Assembly (NCBI GenBank): GCA_902624185.1
Contig: CACNWU010000007.1
Span: 1 to 40,717, forward strand
From: an uncultured Pelagibacteraceae bacterium
Lineage (GTDB): Bacteria; Pseudomonadota; Alphaproteobacteria; Pelagibacterales; Pelagibacteraceae
Direction: 5' to 3'
DNA length: 40,717 bases
The position numbers and the translations under genes are program-made. Positions 26,832 through 33,907 of the stretch are shown one piece after another. The notes below the pieces were generated by a model that saw only the letters and a list, made by a program, of their open reading frames with translations, was not told where the DNA came from and ran no database searches. Position 1 is the stretch's first letter. Every line of letters starts with the position of its first letter.

Positions 26832-27248
26832 ATGGCTAAGAAAAAAACTAAAAAAGTAAAAAGTAAACCAAAGAAAGAAAAAAAAATGAAGCTTGGTACT
26901 TTTAAAGAAACTGCTAGAGAGAAATTAATTGGCCAGCATATTGGTTATAGATATGATGTAAATTTGCTTCCAGATTATAAAAAAATTACTCCATTTCTTA
27001 AAAAATATGTAGAGGCAATGGGTTGGGATGATTTAAATTGGCTTGAGGATGTCCATATGGGTTATGAAGAAGGGAGACCTGCAGTATTTTGTAGAAACGC
27101 AAACGGTTGGGTAACTATTCCTAAATCAATTAAATTGCCTGATAACCAACAAGATAGGGACATGATAGCAAGAGAACTTTTGGTAAAATTTCAAATGTCT
27201 CCAAAACATCCGCTTGTTGATTTGAAAAAAGCATACTTAAAATTTTAA
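26832..27248 (+). CDS. Unknown 138-aa protein linked to mgsC
   Basis: Soluble. Its first ~20 residues are almost all Lys, Ala, Ser and Pro (MAKKKTKKVKSKPKKEKKMK), echoing the basic tail of MgsC. The rest (20-138) is a compact domain with GQHIGYRYDVNLLPDYKK, a Trp-rich GWDDLNWLEDVHMGYEEG and AVFCRNANGWVTIPKSIKLP; I do not recognise a family. It is last in the mgs run and 8 bp from mgsC. A start at Met19 would remove the tail, but the longer start follows mgsC directly. A helper subunit or assembly factor for the Mgs complex is plausible but unproven. Confidence 0.7.
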   Translation: MAKKKTKKVKSKPKKEKKMKLGTFKETAREKLIGQHIGYRYDVNLLPDYKKITPFLKKYVEAMGWDDLNWLEDVHMGYEEGRPAVFCRNANGWVTIPKSIKLPDNQQDRDMIARELLVKFQMSPKHPLVDLKKAYLKF

Positions 27249-27375
27249 CACCACAATCTAAAGTTGATTTTATTTTGAAAACTAGTGTCAATACTAGGTT
27301 TTAAAAGACTGTTTCATTTGTCACACCCTTAGAAATTTTATAGGATTTTGAAAACTAAATAAGGAGAAAGAGAAT
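27249..27375. promoter_or_regulatory. Intergenic region mgs operon / amtB
   Basis: 127 bp. ATTTTGAAAACTA occurs twice, at 27272-27284 and 27345-27357. CTAGT (27282-27286) and ACTAG (27293-27297) form a short hairpin that, with flanking AAA/TTT and one bulge, could act as a weak terminator of the mgs transcript. The second copy of the direct repeat lies just before the AAGGAG ribosome site of amtB. No sigma54-type GG/GC element was seen. Confidence 0.4.
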
Positions 27376-28776
27376 ATGACTGATCAGTTAGGTGCTCTTA
27401 CAACCATATTTACGGAATTTTACTACTGGGTAACAGTAGTACTGATGTTTTTAATTCACGTCGGTTTCTGTATGTATGAAGTTGGAGCTTCTCGATACAA
27501 ACATCACCAACATACTCTTATGAAAAATACAATGCTGATACCATTGGTAACGGTAACGTGGTTTTTCTTTGGTTGGTGGATATACTGGGCATTCCCAACA
27601 GGACCGGGAATCGCACCTTCAATAATGAATGAAAGCACAGCTTTAATTACTGACGAAAGTACTTTTAGTGCTAGATGGTATACAGCTGCAAGTGAATACA
27701 TGGCTATTAACTTAGGAGATCATATCTCTGGTGTATTCTGGGCTGCTTTCTTATTATTCTCATGGACAGCTGCTTCGATTGTTTCAGGAGCGATTATTGA
27801 GAGAATAACAACTTTTGCATTTGGAATTTTAGCGATTGCAATAGGTTCTTGTTTTTGGGTAATTGATGCTGCGTGGGGATGGCACTTCGATGGATGGATG
27901 CTTAAAATTTTAGGATACCACGATGCTTATGCATCCGGAGTAATTCACGCGATTGCGGGTGGATTTGCTTTAGGTGTTCTAATGGTTTTAGGACCAAGAA
28001 TTGGTAAATTTTCATCTAGTGGTGAACCAAGAAATATAGGACCAAGAAATCCTTGGCTAGTTACAGTTGGATTATTTTTAATTTATACTGGTTTCTGGGG
28101 ATTTTATGCGGCATGTAATATACCGATATTTGATCTTGGACCTGAGTATGGAATGGAAGGTGTTACATACTGGACAGCTACAAACATATACGTGACCCCT
28201 ACTACACTTAGTGGTATTACTTTTAACTTCTTGATGTCATTATCAGGAGGACTATTAGCTGGTTATTGGATTGCAAAAGGTGATCCTTTCTGGACATACT
28301 CAAGTGGGCTAGCAGGTATCATATGTGCTTCAGCTGGAAATGATTTATATCATCCAATTCAAGCAATGATCATTGGTATGATTGGTGTTGTAATTTCGTA
28401 CAAACTACATTATTGGGTTGAGCGTAAGTTCAAAATTGATGATGCAGTCGGTGCAGTTGCAGTTCATGGTTATGCTGGATTTATTGGTCTAGTAATTTGT
28501 GGTTTTGTTCTAAATGGTTATCCATCATCTGGTTACAGTGTTGGAGCTATGTGGGATGGAACAACTTATGCTTCAATTAACCCATTGGGACAATTCCTAG
28601 GAGCAATAATAATGTTCGTAGTTCTTGGACTAATACCAGGTTATGTCATAGCTAAAGTACTTCACAGTATGGGTAAATTAAGAATCCCTCGTGATGTTGA
28701 AATAGCTGGACTTGACTATGAAATGATGGAATCTGCTAAAAAAGATGAAAGAGCAGTTTCATCAGCAACCAGGTAA
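27376..28776 (+). CDS. amtB: Amt-family ammonium/methylammonium transporter
   Basis: 466 aa, about 11 hydrophobic segments. The two pore histidines are visible: His191 in VIHAIAGGFALGVLMVLGPRIG and His364 in VGAVAVHGYAGFIGLV. The N-terminal part (FLIHVGFCMYEVGASRYKH) is unusual but keeps the Amt layout. Amt proteins import ammonium and many also carry methylammonium. It lies between mgsABC and the GlnT/GmaS-type gene, so methylammonium uptake is an attractive role (inference). An AAGGAG site precedes the start and a 74-aa membrane protein follows after 12 bp. No PII (glnK) gene is next to it, unlike most bacteria. Confidence 0.9.
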   Translation: MTDQLGALTTIFTEFYYWVTVVLMFLIHVGFCMYEVGASRYKHHQHTLMKNTMLIPLVTVTWFFFGWWIYWAFPTGPGIAPSIMNESTALITDESTFSARWYTAASEYMAINLGDHISGVFWAAFLLFSWTAASIVSGAIIERITTFAFGILAIAIGSCFWVIDAAWGWHFDGWMLKILGYHDAYASGVIHAIAGGFALGVLMVLGPRIGKFSSSGEPRNIGPRNPWLVTVGLFLIYTGFWGFYAACNIPIFDLGPEYGMEGVTYWTATNIYVTPTTLSGITFNFLMSLSGGLLAGYWIAKGDPFWTYSSGLAGIICASAGNDLYHPIQAMIIGMIGVVISYKLHYWVERKFKIDDAVGAVAVHGYAGFIGLVICGFVLNGYPSSGYSVGAMWDGTTYASINPLGQFLGAIIMFVVLGLIPGYVIAKVLHSMGKLRIPRDVEIAGLDYEMMESAKKDERAVSSATR

Positions 28777-28788
28777 AGGAGAAACAAT

Positions 28789-29013
28789 ATGGCAAATGTT
28801 ACAAATTGGATCGATCACCTTAGTGCTGAAGAAGTTGTAGGCGCTGTTTACCCTGGTGCTGGATCAATGGAAATGACACTAGTTATAATTGGTATTGTTT
28901 TATGGCTTGGCTGGCATGTCTTAACTGCTAAATCTGAGAGTGATGAACTCGAAAGATTGTCGAGAAAAAGACATGGTGCTAATGACCATAAAAGCAACAT
29001 TACCGATTGGTAA
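28789..29013 (+). CDS. Small single-pass membrane protein coupled to amtB
   Basis: 74 aa. One membrane segment at about residues 27-45 (MEMTLVIIGIVLWLGWHVLTA) is followed by a charged cytoplasmic-looking tail (KSESDELERLSRKRHGANDHK). It has a good AAAGGAG ribosome site 12 bp after amtB and ends 15 bp before a terminator, so amtB and this gene form one transcript. I do not recognise a named family. Position and topology suggest an Amt partner or regulator. Confidence 0.75.
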   Translation: MANVTNWIDHLSAEEVVGAVYPGAGSMEMTLVIIGIVLWLGWHVLTAKSESDELERLSRKRHGANDHKSNITDW

Positions 29014-29028
29014 TTCAAAATAAAATTT

Positions 29029-29057
29029 GGGCGCCGCTTAATTGTGGCGCCCTTTTT
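29029..29057 (+). terminator. Rho-independent terminator after the amtB unit
   Basis: GGGCGCC (29029-29035) pairs perfectly with GGCGCCC (29046-29052); two further inner pairs leave a six-base TTAATT loop. Five T follow (29053-29057). It is strongly GC-rich against the background. It ends the amtB plus 74-aa gene transcript. Confidence 0.92.
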
Positions 29058-29072
29058 AATTTTTAATCACAA

Positions 29073-29228
29073 GTGTCAGAAGAAAATAACAACGAAGAAT
29101 TAAGACCAAGCAAAATGCGAGGTGTTGCTTTCCCTAAAGCAAAGTATGGAGTTATATTAGCAGTAATAATAATTATTGTTGTAAACATTATATATTATAA
29201 GGAAACAATTTTTTCGTTTTTTAAATAA
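29073..29228 (+). CDS. Possible 51-aa single-pass membrane peptide
   Basis: An open frame with a GTG start encodes 51 aa: an acidic, Asn/Glu-rich N-terminus (SEENNNEELRPSKMRG), one hydrophobic helix at about 26-42 (GVILAVIIIIVVNIIYY) and a short tail. An ATG at 29115 would give 37 aa. No clear ribosome site is seen. It occupies most of the otherwise empty stretch between the terminator and the next gene, and its residue pattern looks like a real small membrane protein. Function unknown; it could be a chance frame. Confidence 0.5.
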   Translation: MSEENNNEELRPSKMRGVAFPKAKYGVILAVIIIIVVNIIYYKETIFSFFK

Positions 29229-29245
29229 TTATGTTACTTTAATTT

Positions 29246-30571
29246 ATGCCAAAAAAATTATTCCAAATTGCTAAAGAAAAAAAAATTAAATACTTTTTAA
29301 TTAGTTTTGTAGATTTGTTTGGTGTATTGCGATCAAAATTAGTTCCAACACGAGCTATAAAGGAAATGCAAGAGGCTGGTGCAGGCTTTGCTGGCTTTGC
29401 AGCTTGGTTAGATATGTCTCCAGCAGATTCTGATATGTTTGGTATTCCAGATCCTGATAGTCTTATTCAATTGCCATGGAATAAAGAAGTTGGCTGGTTA
29501 GCTTCAGATCTTTGGATGAATGGAAAGCCGGTAGAGGCATCACCTAGAATAATGCTTAAAAAGCAAATTCAAAAATTACAAAAAAAAGGATTGACGATGA
29601 AGTCTGGAGTGGAGTGTGAATATTTCCTTATTTCACCCGATGGAAGTTCAATAGCAGATCCAAGAGATACACAATCAAAACCATGTTATGATCAATCAGC
29701 ATTGATGAGAAGGTATGATTTAATTAAGGAAATTTGTGATTGTATGATTGAAATGGGATGGGGTCCTTATCAGAATGATCATGAGGATGCTAATGGTCAA
29801 TTCGAAATGAATTGGGATTATGATGACTGCCTGGTTACAGCGGATAGACATACTTTTTTTAAGTTCATGGTAAAAACTATTGCAGAAAAACATGGATTAA
29901 GAGCTACATTTATGCCTAAACCTTTTGAAAATTTAACAGGAAATGGATGTCATGCACATATTTCTGTTTGGGAGGGGAAAAAAAATAAATTTTTAGATAA
30001 ATCAAATAATTTAGGATTAAGTAAAATGGCTTATAATTTTCTTGGAGGATTAATCAAAAATGCATCCTCATTATCTGCTTTTTTCAACCCAACAATTAAT
30101 AGCTATAGAAGAATAAACGCTCCACCAACAAAATCAGGAGCATCATGGTCTCCTAGTAGTATTTCTTATACTGGCAATAATAGAACTCATATGATTAGAA
30201 TTCCTGATCCAGGAAGATTTGAATTAAGATTAATGGACGGTTCAGCAAATCCTTATTTGTTACAGGCAAGTGTATTAGCAGCTGGTTTGGATGGTTTAAA
30301 AAATAGGATTGATCCAGGAAAACCATTAAATTGTAATATGTACGAGGATCATGACAAATATCCTAATCTTCCAAAACTTCCAAACGAATTAGATCAATCA
30401 CTTGAAAAATTAAAAAATAATAAAGAAATGAATGACGCATTTGGTAAAGAGGTTGTTGACAGCTTTATCAAACTTAGAAACTCTGAGCTTAAAGAGTTTA
30501 AAAAAGAAGAGACATTTGATAAAACGAAAGCAATTACTAGGTGGGAACGGGATAATACGTTAGACTGTTAG
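29246..30571 (+). CDS. gmaS: Type III glutamine synthetase-like ligase, probable gamma-glutamylmethylamide synthetase
   Basis: 441 aa GS-family enzyme of the GlnT type. Diagnostic segments are FVDLFGVLRSKLVP, GAGFAGFAAWLDMSP, metal-binding GVECEYFLIS (Glu123, Glu125) and NDHEDANGQFEMNWDYDD, where Asp178 and Glu187 sit at the positions proposed to hold methylamine in GmaS. GNGCHAHISVW and PGRFELRLMDGSANPYL complete the active site. The canonical ammonium loop FDGSSI of GlnA is missing. GmaS makes gamma-glutamylmethylamide from methylamine, glutamate and ATP, the first step to N-methylglutamate. Rhizobial GlnT, annotated as a glutamine synthetase, belongs to the same group, so an ammonia role is not excluded. 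The next gene starts 3 bp downstream. Confidence 0.8.
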   Translation: MPKKLFQIAKEKKIKYFLISFVDLFGVLRSKLVPTRAIKEMQEAGAGFAGFAAWLDMSPADSDMFGIPDPDSLIQLPWNKEVGWLASDLWMNGKPVEASPRIMLKKQIQKLQKKGLTMKSGVECEYFLISPDGSSIADPRDTQSKPCYDQSALMRRYDLIKEICDCMIEMGWGPYQNDHEDANGQFEMNWDYDDCLVTADRHTFFKFMVKTIAEKHGLRATFMPKPFENLTGNGCHAHISVWEGKKNKFLDKSNNLGLSKMAYNFLGGLIKNASSLSAFFNPTINSYRRINAPPTKSGASWSPSSISYTGNNRTHMIRIPDPGRFELRLMDGSANPYLLQASVLAAGLDGLKNRIDPGKPLNCNMYEDHDKYPNLPKLPNELDQSLEKLKNNKEMNDAFGKEVVDSFIKLRNSELKEFKKEETFDKTKAITRWERDNTLDC

Positions 30572-30574
30572 AAT

Positions 30575-31705
30575 ATGAAAATTTTATCTAACGGCCATTT
30601 ATGGAAATATAGTGAATTTTTAGAAAATAAAGATTTTTTTTTTAACAAAAAAGAAATTTTAAAGTCATTATCAAAAAAAGATATTGATGATGCCTACTTG
30701 AGCATATCTAGCTGGAAAGGATATTCTCCTACACCATTAATAGAATTAAACAAACTTTCTGAAGAAATAGGGTTAAATAAAATTTTTTATAAAGATGAAA
30801 GTAAAAGATTTGATCTTAAATCTTTTAAAGCTCTTGGCGGAGCTTACGCAGTTGAAAAAGTTTCTCAAGGAAATAAAGATATCGTAGTTGCAACAGCAAC
30901 AGCAGGCAATCACGGAAGGTCTGTAGCTTGGGGAGCAAGAAGACTTGGTCTTAAATGTAAAATTTTTATTAGTGAGTTTGTTAGTGATGCTAGAGGTCAA
31001 GCAATGTCTGATCTTGGAGCTGACGTAATTAAGGTTAAAGGTAACTATGAAAGATCATTAATTGAATGTATAAAACAGTCAACCGATAATAGTTGGCAAA
31101 TTGTTCAAGATGTAGCTTGGGAAGATTATATGCTAGTTCCAAAATATACCATGGCTGGTTATACAGTAATGATGAGAGAAATAATTGATCAATTAAAACA
31201 AAATAAAATTAGTCACATAATATTACAAGCTGGTGTAGGTGGTATGGCTGGTGCAATGGTAGCTGGTATCGCGAGATATTTAGATTATATTCCAACTACT
31301 GTCGTTGTAGAACCAGATAGTGCTGCTTGTGTTTTAGAAAGTATTAAAACTGGAAAAATTGAAAAAATAGACATCAAAAGAGAGAGTTTAATGGGTGGAA
31401 TGTCTTGTGGAGAGGTATCATTAGTCCCATGGGAAATTTTAAAAAATTCAGTTAAGTATTGCATAAGTTTACCTGATGATGATATTGCAAAGACTATGAG
31501 ATTACTTGGAAATGCCAGCTTTAGTGATGAAAAAATTGTTGCAGGAGAAAATTCTGCGCCAGGTGTGATAAGTTTAATAGCAAGTTGTGAAGATGAAAAA
31601 ATTAAAAATAAACTTGAATTAAACAAAGAGTCAAATGTCTTACTCATTGGCTGTGAAGGTGACACTGATCAAAAAATGTATCAAAAATTAATAAATCAAA
31701 AATAA
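30575..31705 (+). CDS. PLP-dependent diaminopropionate ammonia-lyase-like enzyme
   Basis: 376 aa, fold type II PLP enzyme. The cofactor lysine is Lys85 in RFDLKSFKALGGAYAV; VATATAGNHGRSVAWGAR binds the phosphate side and ILQAGVGGMAGAMVAG is the glycine-rich loop. The SPTPLIEL start, EDYMLVPKYTMAGYTVM and MGGMSCGEVSLVPWEIL match diaminopropionate ammonia-lyases (DpaL/YgeX) better than threonine dehydratases. It would release ammonia and a keto acid from an amino acid; the actual substrate is unknown. It starts 3 bp after the gmaS stop and is probably cotranscribed, which hints at a nitrogen-acquisition role. Confidence 0.82.
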   Translation: MKILSNGHLWKYSEFLENKDFFFNKKEILKSLSKKDIDDAYLSISSWKGYSPTPLIELNKLSEEIGLNKIFYKDESKRFDLKSFKALGGAYAVEKVSQGNKDIVVATATAGNHGRSVAWGARRLGLKCKIFISEFVSDARGQAMSDLGADVIKVKGNYERSLIECIKQSTDNSWQIVQDVAWEDYMLVPKYTMAGYTVMMREIIDQLKQNKISHIILQAGVGGMAGAMVAGIARYLDYIPTTVVVEPDSAACVLESIKTGKIEKIDIKRESLMGGMSCGEVSLVPWEILKNSVKYCISLPDDDIAKTMRLLGNASFSDEKIVAGENSAPGVISLIASCEDEKIKNKLELNKESNVLLIGCEGDTDQKMYQKLINQK

Positions 31706-31709
31706 TTTA

Positions 31710-33131
31710 ATGTCTGATATAGGTGTAGTTTGGATCAGAGAAGATTTTAGAATTGAAAATAATGCCGCCTTGTCTTTTGCAACTCAAAATCATAATTATG
31801 TGATTGCTCTATACATTTATAATAATTTTGATTATGATAATAAGAGAGAAGCTCAAAAATGGTGGTTATCTAAATCCCTAGAAATTTTCAAAAAAGATTT
31901 ATCGAATTACAAAATTAATCTTCAAATTTTAAAGGGTAATGAATTAGATGTTTTTTCAAAGCTAAAGAAAAAAGATAAAATCTCAATATATTGGAACAAG
32001 GTGTATGAGCCTGATGTAATTGCTAAAGGAAAAAAAATACGTGATATTTTTTTAAAAAACGAGATTAATTTTAAATATTTCAAGGGAAATATTCTTAATG
32101 AGTTTCAGGAAGTCACTAAGAATGACGGTACTCCTTTCAAAGTATTTACTCCATTTTGGAGAAACGCAGAACAAAAGTACATAAATTCCACACCTAACAA
32201 AGATTATAAAATAAAAAAATGTATAAATAGTAAACTATTTTTTAAAAATTGTATTGAACCTAAGGATATTTTACCTAAGAAAAATTGGTTTAAAAAATTT
32301 GAAAATTATTGGGAAGTTTCTGAAAAAAAATCAAAAAATATTCTTAAAAATTTACTAGAAAATAAGATTAAGGAATATGGCAGTAGTAGAGATATTCCAT
32401 CAATAGAGGGTACTTCAAAGTTATCACCTTATATTAAACATGGACAAATACACGTTGGCACTATTTGGAAAAAGTGTAATGAACTTAAATCTAAAGGAAT
32501 TGGTTATCGTAAATATATTAATGAACTCGGTTGGAGAGAATTTTCTCATAGTTTAATTAATTATTTTCCAGAATTTTTAAAAGGAAATTTCAGGAAAGAA
32601 TTTGATAGATTTCCTTGGGTAAAAAATGAAAAATTTTTGAAAGCATGGAAAACTGGAATGACAGGATATCCAATTGTTGATGCTGGAATGAGAGAACTTT
32701 ATGAAACTGGTTGGATGCATAATAGAATAAGAATGGTTGTGGGTTCTTTCTTAGTAAAGCATTTGAGAATTAATTGGACCGAAGGTGAAAAACATTTTCG
32801 AAATTGTCTATTAGATTTTAATAAAGCAAATAATGTAGCTCAATGGCAATGGGTTGCAGGATGTGGTGCGGATGCTGCACCTTATTTTAGAATATTTAAT
32901 CCGATCTTACAGGGGGAGAAATTTGACAAGGATGGAATATATGTCAAAAAATGGGTAACAGAATTAAATAAAGTACCAAATAAATTTATTCATAAACCTT
33001 GGGAAATGGAATTACAATATCAAGAGGCTATTAAAACTATTATTGGAAAAGATTATCCTGCTCCAATCGTAGTGCATGAAAAAGCACGAGAGTCAGCATT
33101 AAATGCTTTCCAAAGTTTAAAAAAAAAATAA
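31710..33131 (+). CDS. phrB: Deoxyribodipyrimidine photolyase
   Basis: 473 aa, normal photolyase length. The N-terminal antenna domain begins IGVVWIREDFRIENNAALSFA. The C-terminal FAD domain carries INELGWREFSHSLI, WKTGMTGYPIVDAGMREL, GWMHNRIRMVVGSFLVKHL and NVAQWQWVAGCGADAAPYFRIFNP, all strongly conserved. The enzyme uses blue light and reduced FAD to split UV-induced cyclobutane pyrimidine dimers, as expected in surface seawater. It starts 4 bp after the lyase gene. The WVAGCGADAAPYF block has Cys and Ala where many members have Thr and Gln, a small variation. Confidence 0.95.
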   Translation: MSDIGVVWIREDFRIENNAALSFATQNHNYVIALYIYNNFDYDNKREAQKWWLSKSLEIFKKDLSNYKINLQILKGNELDVFSKLKKKDKISIYWNKVYEPDVIAKGKKIRDIFLKNEINFKYFKGNILNEFQEVTKNDGTPFKVFTPFWRNAEQKYINSTPNKDYKIKKCINSKLFFKNCIEPKDILPKKNWFKKFENYWEVSEKKSKNILKNLLENKIKEYGSSRDIPSIEGTSKLSPYIKHGQIHVGTIWKKCNELKSKGIGYRKYINELGWREFSHSLINYFPEFLKGNFRKEFDRFPWVKNEKFLKAWKTGMTGYPIVDAGMRELYETGWMHNRIRMVVGSFLVKHLRINWTEGEKHFRNCLLDFNKANNVAQWQWVAGCGADAAPYFRIFNPILQGEKFDKDGIYVKKWVTELNKVPNKFIHKPWEMELQYQEAIKTIIGKDYPAPIVVHEKARESALNAFQSLKKK

Positions 33132-33160
33132 TAAATTCTTTAGAATTATATTTCGGATTA

Positions 33161-33343
33161 TTAAGTTTTTTGTTGAGAACAAATGTCTTTAATAACTGGA
33201 ACATTTGCGCAATCACCACATTTTGTTTGTTGCACAATACAACCATTATCAAGTACTTTTACATCAACAACTCTATCGCATTTTGAACAAATGGATGTAA
33301 CTGTTAACCCGCATTTTTTACAATTATAGTTTTGTGTTTCCAT
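33161..33343 (-). CDS. Cys-rich zinc-ribbon-like mini-protein
   Basis: 60 aa with eight cysteines, six of them in CxxC pairs: NCKKCG, ICSKCD and KCGDCA, plus single Cys in DNGCIV and KDICS. This pattern suggests one or two metal-binding ribbons. No family is recognised. It lies on the minus strand, converging on the photolyase with a 29-bp gap. A Fur-box-like palindrome is centred about 55 bp upstream of its start (33389-33407), suggesting metal-responsive expression. Confidence 0.65.
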   Translation of the reverse strand: METQNYNCKKCGLTVTSICSKCDRVVDVKVLDNGCIVQQTKCGDCANVPVIKDICSQQKT

Positions 33344-33388
33344 ATTTTAACTTTATGACTTACAAAACTTTTTACAATTTAAATTTGA

Positions 33389-33407
33389 GTGAATGATAAT
33401 CATTCTC
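33389..33407. promoter_or_regulatory. Fur-box-like palindrome
   Basis: The 19 bases at 33389-33407 read GTGAATGATAATCATTCTC and match 16 of 19 positions of the classical Fur box, including the full central 13 (AATGATAATCATT). The core is a perfect 7-1-7 inverted repeat, GAATGAT-A-ATCATTC. It lies upstream of the Cys-rich mini-protein on the minus strand and downstream of yjbQ, so the mini-protein is the likely target. Confidence 0.65.
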
Positions 33408-33484
33408 ACACTTTTTTTAAATAATCTGAAAATTACTTTAAAAAGTTTTTTAGAATGATTACTATTAACTATTAAAACTTAAAA

Positions 33485-33904
33485 TTATTCACCTAAGAAG
33501 TGATGAATTACTTTTCTAATTGTAGGCGCCAATCTATGTTCAAAAAGATAAATTCCCTGCCAGTTTCCCAATAAAAGTTTTCCACTTTTAATACTTAAGG
33601 TAATTTGATTATTAGTTAAGGAGGATTTTATATGTGCAGGCATATCATCTTTACCCTCACTAATATGAGTATATAAAGACTTATCCATAGGCACCAACTT
33701 ATTAAAATAATCTATTAAATCTTTCTGAACATCTGGATCAGCATTTTCCTGAACAATTAAAGATGCGCTAGTATGTTGTATATTTAAATTTAATATACCA
33801 TTTTTGAAATCGTTTTTTTTTATCCAATTAATTGTTAAATTTGTAAAATCATAAAGTTTTTGACCATTAGTTTTAATTTGTAAATCAAAGAACTTTTGTT
33901 TCAT
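33485..33904 (-). CDS. yjbQ: YjbQ / UPF0047 family protein
   Basis: 139 aa, full family length. Typical blocks: NLNIQHTSASLIVQENADPDV (about 40-60), then HISEGKDDMPAHIKSSLT and LLLGNWQGIYLFEHR near the end. The conserved histidines in these blocks form the putative metal site. Members such as E. coli YjbQ show weak thiamine-phosphate synthase activity, but the physiological role is unsettled. It follows zapE by 3 bp on the same strand and is last in that run. Confidence 0.9.
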   Translation of the reverse strand: MKQKFFDLQIKTNGQKLYDFTNLTINWIKKNDFKNGILNLNIQHTSASLIVQENADPDVQKDLIDYFNKLVPMDKSLYTHISEGKDDMPAHIKSSLTNNQITLSIKSGKLLLGNWQGIYLFEHRLAPTIRKVIHHFLGE

Positions 33905-33907
33905 AAT

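Noticed and set aside
31285-31665. Open frame antisense to the ammonia-lyase-like gene (126 codons)
   Set aside because: Ser/Phe/Ile-rich composition typical of antisense frames in AT-rich genes; no ribosome site or family motif.
33040-33252. Minus-strand frame of 70 codons at the photolyase end
   Set aside because: It overlaps both the photolyase C-terminus and the Cys-rich mini-protein in another frame; the CxxC frame is the better gene.
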